Positions 11,501 through 24,425 are shown, counted from the first letter of the stretch. The stretch: 64,000 nt of DNA from Gonocerus acuteangulatus (GCA_946811695.1 OX328126.1:88169785-88233784); one strand, 5' to 3'. Made by a program: numbers and translations. The notes: generated from the letters alone by a model not told the origin.

Positions 11501-14500
11501 CCACCGTCAGCCAGTCAAGGCTCTGTCCTGGCTGCTAGAGAAGCCCACCGAAAGCCAGTCACGGCTTTGTGCTGGCTGCTAGAGAAGCCCCCGTCAGCCA
11601 GTCACGGCTTTGTGCTGGCTGCTGGAGAAGCCCACCGTCAGACAGTCAAGGCTCTGTCCTGGCTGCTAGAGAAGCCCACCGAAAGCCAGTCACGGCTTTG
11701 TGCTGGCTGCTAGAGAAGCCCCCCGTCAGCCAGTCACGGCTTTGTGCTGGCTGCTAGAGAAGCCCACCGTCAGCCAGTCAAGGCTCTGTCCTGGCTGCTA
11801 GAGAAGCCCACCGAAAGCCAGTCACGGCTTTGTGCTGGCTGCTAGAGAAGCCCCCCGTCAGCCAGTCACGGCTTTGTGCTGGCTGCTAGAGAAGCCCACC
11901 GTCAGCCAGTCACGGCTTTGTGCTGGCTGCTAGAGAAGCCCCTCGTCAGCCAGTCACGGCTTTGTGCTGGCTGCTAGAGAAGCCCCCGTCAGCCAGTCAC
12001 GGCTTTGTGCTGGCTGCTAGAGAAGCCCACCGTCAGCCAGTCACGGCTTTGTGCTGGCTGCTAGAGAAGCCCACCGTCAGCCAGTCACGGCTTTGTGCTG
12101 GCTGCTGGAGAAGCCCACCGTCAGCCAGTCAAGGCTCTGTCCTGGCTGCTAGAGAAGCCCACCGAAAGCCAGTCACGGCTTTGTGCTGGCTGCTAGAGAA
12201 GCCCCCGTCAGCCAGTCACGGCTTTGTGCTGGCTGCTGGAGAAGCCCACCGTCAGCCAGTCAAGGCTCTGTCCTGGCTGCTAGAGAAGCCCACCGAAAGC
12301 CAGTCACGGCTTTGTGCTGGCTGCTAGAGAAGCCCACCGTCAGCCAGTCACGGCTTTGTGCTGGCTGCTAGAGAAGCCCCCCGTCAGCCAGTCACGGCTT
12401 TGTGCTGGCTGCTAGAGAAGCCCACCGTCAGCCAGTCACGGCTTTGTGCTGGCTGCTAGAGAAGCCCCCCGTAAGCCAGTCACGGCTTTGTGCTGGCTGC
12501 TAGAGAAGCCCACCGTCAGCCAGTCACGGCTTTGTGCTGGCTGCTGGAGAAGCCCACCGTCAGCCAGTCAAGGCTCTGTCCTGGCTGCTAGAGAAGCCCA
12601 CCGAAAGCCAGTCACGGCTTTGTGCTGGCTGCTAGAGAAGCCCCCCGTCAGCCAGTCACGGCTTTGTGCTGGCTGCTAGAGAAGCCCACCGTCAGCCAGT
12701 CACGGCTTTGTGCTGGCTGCTAGAGAAGCCCCCCGTCAGCCAGTCACGGCTTTGTGCTGGCTGCTAGAGAAGCCCACCGTCAGCCAGTCACGGCTTTGTG
12801 CTGGCTGCTAGAGAAGCCCCCCGTCAGCCAGTCACGGCTTTGTGCTGGCTGCTAGAGAAGCCCCCGTCAGCCAGTCACGGCTTTGTGCTGGCTGCTAGAG
12901 AAGCCCACCGTCAGCCAGTCACGGCTTTGTGCTGGCTGCTAGAGAAGCCCACCGTCAGCCAGTCACGGCTTTGTGCTGGCTGCTGGAGAAGCCCACCGTC
13001 AGCCAGTCAAGGCTCTGTCCTGGCTGCTAGAGAAGCCCACCGAAAGCCAGTCACGGCTTTGTGCTGGCTGCTAGAGAAGCCCCCGTCAGCCAGTCACGGC
13101 TTTGTGCTGGCTGCTGGAGAAGCCCACCGTCAGACAGTCAAGGCTCTGTCCTGGCTGCTAGAGAAGCCCACCGAAAGCCAGTCACGGCTTTGTGCTGGCT
13201 GCTAGAGAAGCCCCCCGTCAGCCAGTCACGGCTTTGTGCTGGCTGCTAGAGAAGCCCACCGTCAGCCAGTCACGGCTTTGTGCTGGCTGCTAGAGAAGCC
13301 CCCCGTCAGCCAGTCACGGCTTTGTGCTGGCTGCTAGAGAAGCCCACCGTCAGCCAGTCACGGCTTTGTGCTGGCTGCTAGAGAAGCCCCCCGTCAGCCA
13401 GTCACGGCTTTGTGCTGGCTGCTAGAGAAGCCCACCGTCAGCCAGTCACGGCTTTGTGCTGGCTGCTGGAGAAGCCCACCGTCAGCCAGTCAAGGCTCTG
13501 TCCTGGCTGCTAGAGAAGCCCACCGAAAGCCAGTCACGGCTTTGTGCTGGCTGCTAGAGAAGCCCCCCGTCAGCCAGTCACGGCTTTGTGCTGGCTGCTA
13601 GAGAAGCCCACCGTCAGCCAGTCACGGCTTTGTGCTGGCTGCTAGAGAAGCCCCCCGTCAGCCAGTCACGGCTTTGTGCTGGCTGCTAGAGAAGCCCACC
13701 GTCAGCCAGTCACGGCTTTGTGCTGGCTGCTGGAGAGGCCCACCGTCAGCCAGTCAAGGCTCTGTCCTGGCTGCTAGAGAAGCCCACCGAAAGCCAGTCA
13801 CGGCTTTGTGCTGGCTGCTAGAGAAGCCCCCCGTCAGCCAGTCACGGCTTTGTGCTGGCTGCTAGAGAAGCCCCCGTCAGCCAGTCACGGCTCCGTCCTG
13901 GCTGCTAGAGAAGCCCACCGAAAGCCAGTCACGGCTTTGTGCTGGCTGCTAGAGAAGCCCCCGTCAGCCAGTCACGGCTTTGTGCTGGCTGCTAGAGAAG
14001 CCCCCCGTCAGCCAGTCACGGCTTTGTGCTGGCTGCTAGAGAAGCCCACCGAAAGCCAGTCACGGCTTTGTGCTGGCTGCTAGAGAAGCCCACCGTCAGC
14101 CAGTCACGGCTTTGTGCTGGCTGCTAGAGAAGCCCCCCGTCAGCCAGTCACGGCTTTGTGCTGGCTGCTAGAGAAGCCCACCGTCAGCCAGTCACGGCTT
14201 TGTGCTGGCTGCTAGAGAAGCCCCCCGTAAGCCAGTCACGGCTTTGTGCTGGCTGCTAGAGAAGCCCACCGTCAGCCAGTCACGGCTTTGTGCTGGCTGC
14301 TGGAGAAGCCCACCGTCAGCCAGTCAAGGCTCTGTCCTGGCTGCTAGAGAAGCCCACCGAAAGCCAATCACGGCTTTGTGCTGGCTGCTAGAGAAGCCCC
14401 CCGTCAGCCAGTCACGGCTTTGTGCTGGCTGCTAGAGAAGCCCACCGTCAGCCAGTCACGGCTTTGTGCTGGCTGCTAGAGAAGCCCCCCGTCAGCCAGT

Positions 14501-15299
14501 CACGGCTTTGTGCTGGCTGCTAGAGAAGCCCACCGTCAGCCAGTCAAGGCTCTGTCCTGGCTGCTAGAGAAGCCCACCGAAAGCCAGTCACGGCTTTGTG
14601 CTGGCTGCTAGAGAAGCCCCCCGTCAGCCAGTCACGGCTTTGTGCTGGCTGCTAGAGAAGCCCACCGTCAGCCAGTCACGGCTTTGTGCTGGCTGCTAGA
14701 GAAGCCCCCCGTCAGCCAGTCACGGCTTTGTGCTGGCTGCTAGAGAAGCCCCCGTCAGCCAGTCACGGCTTTGTGCTGGCTGCTAGAGAAGCCCACCGTC
14801 AGCCAGTCACGGCTTTGTGCTGGCTGCTAGAGAAGCCCACCGTCAGCCAGTCACGGCTTTGTGCTGGCTGCTGGAGAAGCCCACCGTCAGCCAGTCAAGG
14901 CTCTGTCCTGGCTGCTAGAGAAGCCCACCGAAAGCCAGTCACGGCTTTGTGCTGGCTGCTAGAGAAGCCCCCGTCAGCCAGTCACGGCTTTGTGCTGGCT
15001 GCTGGAGAAGCCCACCGTCAGACAGTCAAGGCTCTGTCCTGGCTGCTAGAGAAGCCCACCGAAAGCCAGTCACGGCTTTGTGCTGGCTGCTAGAGAAGCC
15101 CCCCGTCAGCCAGTCACGGCTTTGTGCTGGCTGCTAGAGAAGCCCACCGTCAGCCAGTCACGGCTTTGTGCTGGCTGCTAGAGAAGCCCCCCGTCAGCCA
15201 GTCACGGCTTTGTGCTGGCTGCTAGAGAAGCCCACCGTCAGCCAGTCACGGCTTTGTGCTGGCTGCTAGAGAAGCCCACCGTCAGCCAGTCAAGGCTCT
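8540..15299 (+). repeat. Higher-order duplication, 2 x 3,380 bp, within the satellite
   Basis: Rare variants recur exactly 3,380 bp apart: cctcgtcag at 8561 and 11941; gtaagcc at 9091/12471 and 10847/14227; ctccgtcc at 10511/13891; cagacagtc at 9751/13131 and 11639/15019. The two copies differ at very few places, for example gagaggccc only near 13736 and gccaatca only near 14365. The block has therefore duplicated recently as a whole. Shorter offsets of 878 and 1,888 bp recur inside each copy. Confidence 0.9.
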
Positions 15300-15343
15300 G
15301 TCCTGGCTGCTAGAGAAGCCCACCGAAAGCCAGTCACGGCTTT

Positions 15344-16174
15344 GTGCTGGCTGCTAGAGAAGCCCCCGTCAGCCAGTCACGGCTTTGTGCTGGCTGCTGG
15401 AGAAGCCCACCGTCAGACAGTCAAGGCTCTGTCCTGGCTGCTAGAGAAGCCCACCGAAAGCCAGTCACGGCTTTGTGCTGGCTGCTAGAGAAGCCCCCCG
15501 TCAGCCAGTCACGGCTTTGTGCTGGCTGCTAGAGAAGCCCACCGTCAGCCAGTCACGGCTTTGTGCTGGCTGCTAGAGAAGCCCCCCGTCAGCCAGTCAC
15601 GGCTTTGTGCTGGCTGCTAGAGAAGCCCACCGTCAGCCAGTCACGGCTTTGTGCTGGCTGCTAGAGAAGCCCCCCGTCAGCCAGTCACGGCTTTGTGCTG
15701 GCTGCTAGAGAAGCCCACCGTCAGCCAGTCACGGCTTTGTGCTGGCTGCTGGAGAAGCCCACCGTCAGCCAGTCAAGGCTCTGTCCTGGCTGCTAGAGAA
15801 GCCCACCGAAAGCCAGTCACGGCTTTGTGCTGGCTGCTAGAGAAGCCCCCCGTCAGCCAGTCACGGCTTTGTGCTGGCTGCTAGAGAAGCCCACCGTCAG
15901 CCAGTCACGGCTTTGTGCTGGCTGCTAGAGAAGCCCCCCGTCAGCCAGTCACGGCTTTGTGCTGGCTGCTAGAGAAGCCCACCGTCAGCCAGTCACGGCT
16001 TTGTGCTGGCTGCTGGAGAAGCCCACCGTCAGCCAGTCAAGGCTCTGTCCTGGCTGCTAGAGAAGCCCACCGAAAGCCAGTCACGGCTTTGTGCTGGCTG
16101 CTAGAGAAGCCCCCCGTCAGCCAGTCACGGCTTTGTGCTGGCTGCTAGAGAAGCCCCCGTCAGCCAGTCACGGC
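15344..16174 (+). repeat. Third partial higher-order copy in the satellite
   Basis: The order of variant units here repeats 13061-13891 with an offset of 2,283 bp, and 9681-10511 with an offset of 5,663 bp, including the rare ctccgtcc at 16174. The array therefore grew by at least two block events of different size. Confidence 0.75.
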
Positions 16175-17649
16175 TCCGTCCTGGCTGCTAGAGAAGCCCA
16201 CCGAAAGCCAGTCACGGCTTTGTGCTGGCTGGTAGAGAAGCCCACCGTCAGCCAGTCACGGCTTTGTGCTGGCTGCTGGAGAAGCCCACCGTCAGCCAGT
16301 CAAGGCTCTGTCCTGGCTGCTAGAGAAGCCCACCGAAAGCCAGTCACGGCTTTGTGCTGGCTGCTAGAGAAGCCCACCGTCAGCCAGTCACGGCTTTGTG
16401 CTGGCTGCTAGAGAAGCCCCCCGTCAGCCAGTCACGGCTTTGTGCTGGCTGCTAGAGAAGCCCACCGTCAGCCCGTCACGGCTTTGTGCTGGCTGCTAGA
16501 GAAGCCCCCCGTCAGCCAGTCACGGCTTTGTGCTGGCTGCTAGAGAAGCCCACCGTCAGCCAGTCACGGCTTTGTGCTGGCTGCTGGAGAAGCCCGCCGT
16601 CAGCCAGTCAAGGCTCTGTCCTGGCTGCTAGAGAAGCCCACCGAAAGCCAGTCACGGCTTTGTGCTGGCTGCTAGAGAAGCCCCCCGTCAGCCAGTCACG
16701 GCTTTGTGCTGGCTGCTAGAGAAGCCCACCGTCAGCCAGTCACGGCTTTGTGCTGGCTGCTAGAGAAGCCCCCGTCAGCCAGTCACGGCTCTGTCCTGGC
16801 TGCTAGAGAAGCCCACCGAAAGCCAGTCACGGCTTTGTGCTGGCTGCTAGAGAAGCCCACCGTCAGCCAGTCACGGCTTTGTGCTGGCTGCTAGAGAAGC
16901 CCCCCGTCAGCCAGTCACGGCTTTGTGCTGGCTGCTGGAGAAGCCCCCCGTCAGCCAGTCACGGCTTTGTGCTGGCTGCTAGAGAAGCCCCCGTCAGCCA
17001 GTCACGGCTTTGTGCTGGCTGCTAGAGAAGCCCACCGTCAGCCAGTCAAGGCTCTGTCCTGGCTGCTAGAGAAGCCCACCGAAAGCCAGTCACGGCTTTG
17101 TGCTGGCTGCTAGAGAAGCCCACCGTCAGCCAGTCACGGCTTTGTGCTGGCTGCTAGAGAAGCCCCCCGTCAGCCAGTCACGGCTTTGTGCTGGCTGCTA
17201 GAGAAGCCCCCGTCAGCCAGTCACGGCTTTGTGCTGGCTGCTAGAGAAGCCCCCCGTCACCCAGTCACGGCTTTGTGCTGGCTGCTGGAGAAGCCCTCTG
17301 TCCAGAAAGGGTTAAAACCGCTATTACTAAACAGCTCGGATATGAAATCTACATTAGTCCAGCAGAACTAGGAAAAACCTGTCGAGCCGTATTAATAAAG
17401 TTTCGAACTAGTTGAAACGGTTTTTATTCTCACAAAATATTGCAGTGTTTTTCAGAAATATTAAATTGAAAAGGGAATATAAAATTTTAAGGTTCACTTA
17501 TACACATTTTGTTTTTAAACCTGTACAATTTATTTAGTACAATAATTAATCGGACTCCTCTAAAAAAAACATTTCAATGAATCGTATATGGAAGGAGCCA
17601 ATCATTATTTTGACTTCCTAATATATGCTAAAATTCATATTTTCACTGT

Positions 17650-18050
17650 TTTTAACCACTGTTAGGGTAGCTGGTCACGGGGCCGAAATCTCTTAAGCCT
17701 GGGAAGGTCTTTAGGATGGGTCCGAGTGGAAAGGGATTGACCTCTAGGATTTGGATGGGACACCAATTTGGAATAAACGTTAGGAATTAGGATTTTGCCA
17801 GGTCTTTTACGAAGGGGATATTTAGGTCTTGTGGAGGGTTTGGAAGGATTGACTATTCTACGAAGGACTTTGGATTGGAATTCTTGTGTGAGTGTTTTGC
17901 TGTTCCCCACAATTCAAGTCCGTGAGTTGAAATAGGTCTGAAGTTTTGTATATAGTGAGTTTTGCAGTGTGTGCTAACTTTGTAGAAGGTCCAAGTAGTC
18001 TTCGTAAGAGTCCATATCTCCTGTTCGGCTCTACTCATACCACTCATGCA
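17650..18050 (-). pseudogene. Jockey-type LINE reverse-transcriptase C-terminal relic
   Basis: Minus-strand reading gives RPISTHGLELWGTAKHS (about 17895-17945) and then, in another frame, EFQSKVLRRIVN at about 17842-17880. These match the conserved segment just after the reverse-transcriptase domain of Jockey-clade non-LTR retrotransposons, which has the form PIWTYG-LWGTA--S followed by FQSK-LR-IV (family knowledge). The shift between frames and the missing catalytic core show a dead fragment. It lies about 350 bp beyond the satellite edge. Confidence 0.7.
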
Positions 18051-18064
18051 TAAGAAAACTTTTT

Positions 18065-18206
18065 CAGACGGGTTTTCTATAGGTTACCATCCTTTTCTGG
18101 TTAGGATAGGGCTAGGTGCGTTTTTCTACCAAAAAGCTATTATCAGCAGTGGATATCGAACCCACGACCTTACCTAGGCATAGAGAACTCTCGGCTACCA
18201 ACTTTC
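18065..18206 (-). mobile_element. tRNA-derived SINE, degraded copy
   Basis: Contains cgaacccacgacctt (complement of a Pol III B box) and the body block ggttttctataggttaccat, shared with the well-preserved SINE at 24205-24413. Target duplication is not visible. Confidence 0.6.
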
Positions 18207-18681
18207 ATCCAAGCAATTTGAAATTGTTAAATTTCCATCATGGGTTTTTATTTCCTCTTGCAGTTCTTGAATTTCCTTAACTTTCCCACATGAGAAGCAT
18301 TCTTCTGAATCCGTTGCTTCATCTAGAAGCATATATTTAATCCTGCTTTGAGGAATGAGACGTATTAAGCCCTGCCCCCCCCCCTCCGCCTTTATTATCC
18401 TTTATTATCTCCAACCCCTCAACTCCCGTCAAATATCTTGCTGGATCTCCTAGAAGCAAGTCCAATATTGTCGGACAGTGACTAATGTGCTGCTTCTACT
18501 CTCCAATCCATCCAACGCTCTTCTATCTTACAATTACTTCTCATCACATTTCCGCAAACGTAGGACAGGATATTTAATTAATTTATAATGTTATCATCAA
18601 TTCCAATAATCACATAGTTTTATTTATAAATATGAATATAAATAAATTCACATAAGTGTGAGAATAAATTTATTTGTATTC

Positions 18682-18940
18682 ACATATCGCACTAGCATTT
18701 CTAAAGTGACACAACTCACAAATTGGTGTTTTTAAGTTATGACTATGAAAGCCATCGATAAATATCACTTTATCAACCATCAAAACTGTGTGTACCTAGA
18801 TTCAGAGCTTGTACACCAGGAGGGACTTAATTTCACCCTTCCTATCATATTCCTATTCCCCCTACATAGGCAAGAGTGACACATTTTCAGTTGGGATTTA
18901 TTTTGAGGTGTGTCACTTTAGAAATACTAGTCCGATATGT
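18682..18940. mobile_element. MITE with 31-bp terminal inverted repeats
   Basis: Left end acatatcgcactagcatttc (18682) pairs with the right end at 18910-18940, with two mismatches over 31 bp. The element is 259 bp long and non-coding. I see no clear target duplication and cannot assign a family. Confidence 0.65.
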
Positions 18941-19160
18941 TAAATATATAAATATTTTATTCACAAATTTTCCTCTAAATAGAAATATTCTCAGGAAAAA
19001 TTGTAAATATTCACAAGAACTGTGAAGATTCACAAAACATCAAGGGCTTACAAAAAAAAAAAATCATATAAATACTATTTAATTCACTCTTAGAGTTCAT
19101 GATTCTGACGGATCGCTTTAACCAGCACTATTGCTTTAACTACAATTATACTATACTATA

Positions 19161-20788
<1,628 letters not shown>

Positions 20789-20852
20789 TACATGTGATTA
20801 ATGCTAGATAACGATATGTTGTGGAATGTAGATGTGTTTTGGTGTGCCCTAG

Positions 20853-21003
20853 ATATCTGGAACTGCAATCCAGCGGCAGAAAAGACGAAGTGAGACTCCA
20901 CTATACATCAGCATCAGAACCCGGTGTTAAGGTGGAGACCTTCCCATACAGGCTGGCGGACTCGGCCTGGCATAGGATTGCACTCTCTGTATCCGGCCCA
21001 CAG
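20853..21003 (+). CDS. NELL: NELL exon: TSPN/LamG-like domain, middle
   Basis: The acceptor is gccctag|A. The single leading base completes the Arg codon split by the GC-donor intron. It encodes YLELQSSGRKDEVRLHY, then FPYRLADSAWHRIALSVSG, the most conserved stretch of the NELL TSPN domain (family knowledge: LES-G-RDE-R-HY, PYR-AD--WH--ALSVS). It ends in phase 0 at cccacag|gtatgt. The length is 151 bp. The domain acts outside the cell in ligand or heparin binding in the family. Confidence 0.95.
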
Positions 21004-21023
21004 GTATGTCTTAGAATAGAGTA

Positions 21024-21724
21024 TACAGGGTGTGGCGTAATGATTGTATAATATAGTACCTGCGGGTAAAGGACGTTGTGGCGGTTCAGAAAAATATGTT
21101 TTATGTTCAATAAAAGTCCTTCGGTTTTCGAGATATTCGACATTTTCGAACATTCACCCTTTGTCGCTCTTTTTGGTGTCACGGGTCCAGAAAAACGGTA
21201 TTTTTTCGCTCTGTTTTTGGATAGTATTCCTGGATAAATGTGCTATCGAATGCAAATCATGATTATTGGGGCGCATGCATAGTTTTTTTTTTACAACAAA
21301 GATCAATCTCCAATTTCATGTTTTGCTTATTTCTTTCCTAAGTTTAACCTAACGTGATGTAAACAAAAAAAGTGTGTTACCTAAGAGCAGCTTAGTTACC
21401 GAACTTATAGAAAATTAAAAATCTGCCAAAAGCTTGTTCAATGACAACAACAAGTTTAAGAGAGTCAATGGAAATATTTATATTTCCAGCGCCCGAGTTC
21501 CTTCATAGAATAATAAAAAAGTCTGACTCGTAGTAACTGCATCATCTTTGCGTGGTTCCGTTCTTATCCCTAGTCTCTTTTGGAAAGATTAAAATAGAAA
21601 CAGTTATTATTTTGTTTCCACCTTTCTAGAAAGGTCTTGGTTTATGATCTTGCCTGGATGGGTCGGCCAACCCCAGAAAGGCCTACCCATCCAGGCAGTT
21701 GAAAAAGTCACAAGGTCTTCGAAT
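21024..21724. other. Unclassified repeat-like segment just downstream of exon
   Basis: Starts tacagggtgtggcgtaatg only 20 bp after the exon donor, which resembles a TA-flanked transposon terminus. An inverted repeat tgcctggatgggt / acccatccaggca lies at about 21652-21699. No transposase is seen and the right terminus is not defined. Confidence 0.35.
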
Positions 21725-22441
21725 CTCTCTATATATTTCTAACAATAAATTGATTTTCTATTTTACTTAACTTGTTTTATTGTCAAATACATTATCCAAC
21801 TATAATCAATTAAAAAATAACAAGGAATAAAAACAGACAAAAAGAACTTTTCGAATAAACGAAATCAATTACTTCAATGTTTAAGCACTTATTTCTCCGA
21901 TTTTCATCACCTAATCAAAACTTTCTTCAGAACCTTTTGTGTAGAGCATTTAGTAAGCTTTCGAATGATAACCTTCCGTTTACCAAGATTCTCAACCGTT
22001 TTTAACATATTAAGGAAAGTATACAAAGTTCCCAAAGCTTTTCATGTCTGTTAATAAAATATTTTATTCTAACCCTTCCTTAACCCTAAACGTAACCAAA
22101 ATTTCAACATAAGAGTTTTGACGAAATTAAAACATGCAGAAAATATTTCAAGTGAATCCCATGATTCAAAGTACCCAAACCAAAAACGTTATTCAACAAC
22201 TATTTTTCCAATTTTCTCGAAAACGGTGAAAGCTCTCGCCTTAAAAATGGTTCCACGAGTACTTACAAGCATATGATGCAAGCGTAAATATTTTTTTCGC
22301 GCGAATTTTTCTCCAAAAACCATGTTCCGGTGGACGGATTCTGCTGTTTAACGAACTTGACCTTTCAAATTAGACAAAAAAATTGTTGTACCAAATTTCA
22401 TCAAAATTGGACCATTATTCCCTGACCTATGCCGCGAACAG

Positions 22442-22490
<49 letters not shown>

Positions 22491-22656
22491 AATTTTAACC
22501 ACCATCATTTTCGGTCTCTAGGGGTTCTGAAACGCAAAATTTTCTAGTCGGCACTTCCGTGTCATTGCGATCATTTTCTAGTCGGCTCATTGCGTCATGA
22601 GATCAACCTAATAAGCGCGGTTCCTCCCTATGGAGGGAGGGAGGAACCGCGCTAAA
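21725..22656 (+). repeat. Family D repeat, long copy with (TA)n core
   Basis: The longest + copy. It starts atatatttctaacaataaat, passes through atttctccgattttcatcac and gaacttgacctttcaaattag, holds (TA)n at 22446-22488, then ctagtcggcacttccg, and ends in the hairpin ctccctatggagggaggg. The reverse complement of nearly all of it is at 47350-48680. Confidence 0.75.
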
Positions 22657-22855
22657 AAACGTCATATGTTTCCACAATCACTCGATCGTTAAGCGGTTAG
22701 GCTCAAGTTATCCATAACTTTTATGCATTGCTTATTATACAGTTATTTGAATGAATGCGTTTTCAAAATTTTGTTTAAGTTTTTTTGCGTTTTTCTTGGA
22801 AACGAATTTCTTTTTTCATCCTTCGAGACCCGAAGTTTTTCCGTTTTTCTAGAAT

Positions 22856-22924
<69 letters not shown>

Positions 22925-23261
22925 CATACATTTATTTTAATACAATAGCGGCTACAATATTATAACGTTCACAAAAAACGTCCTATTACATAAAGAAAAG
23001 ATTAAATACCAATTTTTTAAAATTTAGGAAAATCTGTCAAGCATCTTTACACTTTTCTTTTTTAAGACAATATCTAGGAGAAAGGCAAAATATTTGCCCC
23101 TATTTGTTTTTTTAATTATTTTTTTATGTTTTTGTTGCATGAGTTCTTGAGCAACTATTACCATTCTTTCATTAATCCTAAATAAAATAAATTATGAAAC
23201 AAATGTTTAAATACATTTTGTACTGTTTAAATGTATATATACATATATACTTGTACATCAG
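22657..23261. other. Intron remainder with (TA)n
   Basis: (TA)n at 22861-22917. The rest is AT-rich without recognised features up to the exon acceptor at 23260-23261. Confidence 0.6.
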
Positions 23262-23390
23262 GTTGAGCTGGTGGTGGACTGCCACCCCGTCTACAGGCGA
23301 GCCCTGGCCAGACCTCTAGACACCAACTTCAGTTCCCCACAGCTATCATTGTGGCTGGGGCAGAGGAACAGCAGGCATTCATTGTTCAAG
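23262..23390 (+). CDS. NELL: NELL exon: end of TSPN/LamG-like domain
   Basis: 43 complete codons, phase 0 at both ends, acceptor acatcag|GTT, donor TTCAAG|gtaaat. It encodes VELVVDCHPVYRRAL, then LSLWLGQRNSRHSLFK. The family hallmark is a VDC--VY block followed by -LWLGQRN--H-LFK- (family knowledge). The cysteine in VVDC is one of the conserved pair in the domain. Confidence 0.95.
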
Positions 23391-24204
23391 GTAAATAGTT
23401 ATAGTTTACACGATTTGTTGATAATAATGTTTTATCGAAGATAATTACACAAGCTGAACAGTTTTCTCAGATTTATCCTCGATGCCCCCAGGGATGCCCA
23501 TATTTCTCACCGGTATACGGAGTTGAAGTGGTTATTTCCATCAATTTGACGACAATACTTCCTAGGTTCCTTCCTTTACCAAACCATTTCTTCCAAATCT
23601 CCTTCCTATATTTACAACCTCCTTCAGTTGTAAATCATCTGTCCATTCCCGTGGTACCCGCTCCCGTCCCTCCGATCTCTATCCTCCCACTCATAAAACA
23701 GCCTTCTTCGACCGTTCCTTCATCTCCCGAGCCTCCTCCTTCTAGAACTCTCTCTTTCTCTTTCGATTCGACACTCTCCTTCCTTACCTGTATTTAAATC
23801 CCACCTCTTTGCTTTCTTTCTATCCTCCCAGGAAGACGCTTTTTTAATAATTTATGTTTAAAAGTATGTTTTTGTTTGATTACGCTAACATTTGTTTTGT
23901 TGTTTGTAGTATGATTTTACATTTTATTGTATTTACTTTTTTGTCCTTTTTTTTAGCTATGCATTTATGCTTTTCCTTTTTTTTTATTTTTTAGTTATTT
24001 TATTTTTATTTATTTTATATTGAACTATTTAATATATTTTTATATTCTTATCTCCCCCCCCTGTATATAGTTTCATCATTGCTCCACCCTCCCTCATCCC
24101 CTTCTTGCTCCAGCATTCCACAATCCCTTCGTATTCACTCTCTTCTTATTATTAATATGTACATATACTTTATTTTATTATTTAAGGTTTTTTAAATAGC
24201 ATTA
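23391..24204. other. Intron sequence without recognised features
   Basis: A pyrimidine-rich stretch (about 23530-23830) is followed by T-rich sequence. A chance open frame at 23528-23797 is low-complexity Pro/Ser. The 12-bp target site of the next SINE is at 24193-24204. Confidence 0.5.
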
Positions 24205-24413
24205 TTTATTTAAATTTTAACGTCCATTTATTATTAACTACGAATTTTAGGACGGGTTATCTATAGGTTACCACCCTTTTCTAGCCAGGATAGGGGTGAT
24301 GCCTTTTCTTTTTTCGAAAGAAAAGGCACCGCCCCTAGTGGGAATCGAACCCACGACCTTTAGCACGGAGTGTTAAGAGCTCACGCCTTAACCCTCACGG
24401 CTACCGGGTCTCC
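24205..24413 (-). mobile_element. tRNA-derived SINE with 12-bp target duplication
   Basis: Flanked by exact direct repeats taaatagcatta (24193-24204 and 24414-24425). Read on the minus strand, the head is tRNA-Ser/Leu-like, with the A-box region gtagccgtgagggttaaggc and B box ggttcgattcccac. A body with a hairpin (gccttttcttt / aaagaaaaggc) and an A/T-rich tail follow. Intact ends suggest a fairly recent insertion. Confidence 0.85.
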
Positions 24414-24425
24414 TAAATAGCATTA

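Larger units (their letters stand above)
7893..17302 (+). repeat. 44-bp satellite array (~214 units) in NELL intron
   Basis: Head-to-tail units of 44 bp, some of 43 bp, run without interruption for about 9.4 kb. They are bounded by AT-rich unique sequence on the left and by ccctctgtccagaaagg on the right. Variants recur. Common units carry cccaccgtcagccag or ccccccgtcagccag, 43-bp units lack one C, and a recurring pair carries aaggctctgtcctgg followed by caccgaaagcc. Each unit contains agccagtcac and gtgctggct, which can pair as a 9-bp stem with one bulged T around a six-base loop. The unit length is not a multiple of three, so a reading frame cycles through all three frames and stops at ggctgctag. 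I regard it as non-coding. Confidence 0.97.

Noticed and set aside
7893..17302. CRISPR-like array
   Set aside because: There are no unique spacers. The units are contiguous and variants are shared. The host is eukaryotic.
8012..17371. Series of open frames of 62-135 codons starting MLAAREAP along the satellite
   Set aside because: They follow from a 44-bp unit cycling through three frames and end wherever ggctgctag falls in frame. There is no non-repeat coding sequence or start context.
21024..21260. Extension of the NELL exon past 21003
   Set aside because: A strong gtatgt donor at 21004 and a phase match to 23262. Downstream residues diverge from the family and enter a repeat-like segment.
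23528..23797. 89-codon Pro/Ser-rich + frame
   Set aside because: It lies in a pyrimidine-rich stretch of an intron and is low-complexity only.
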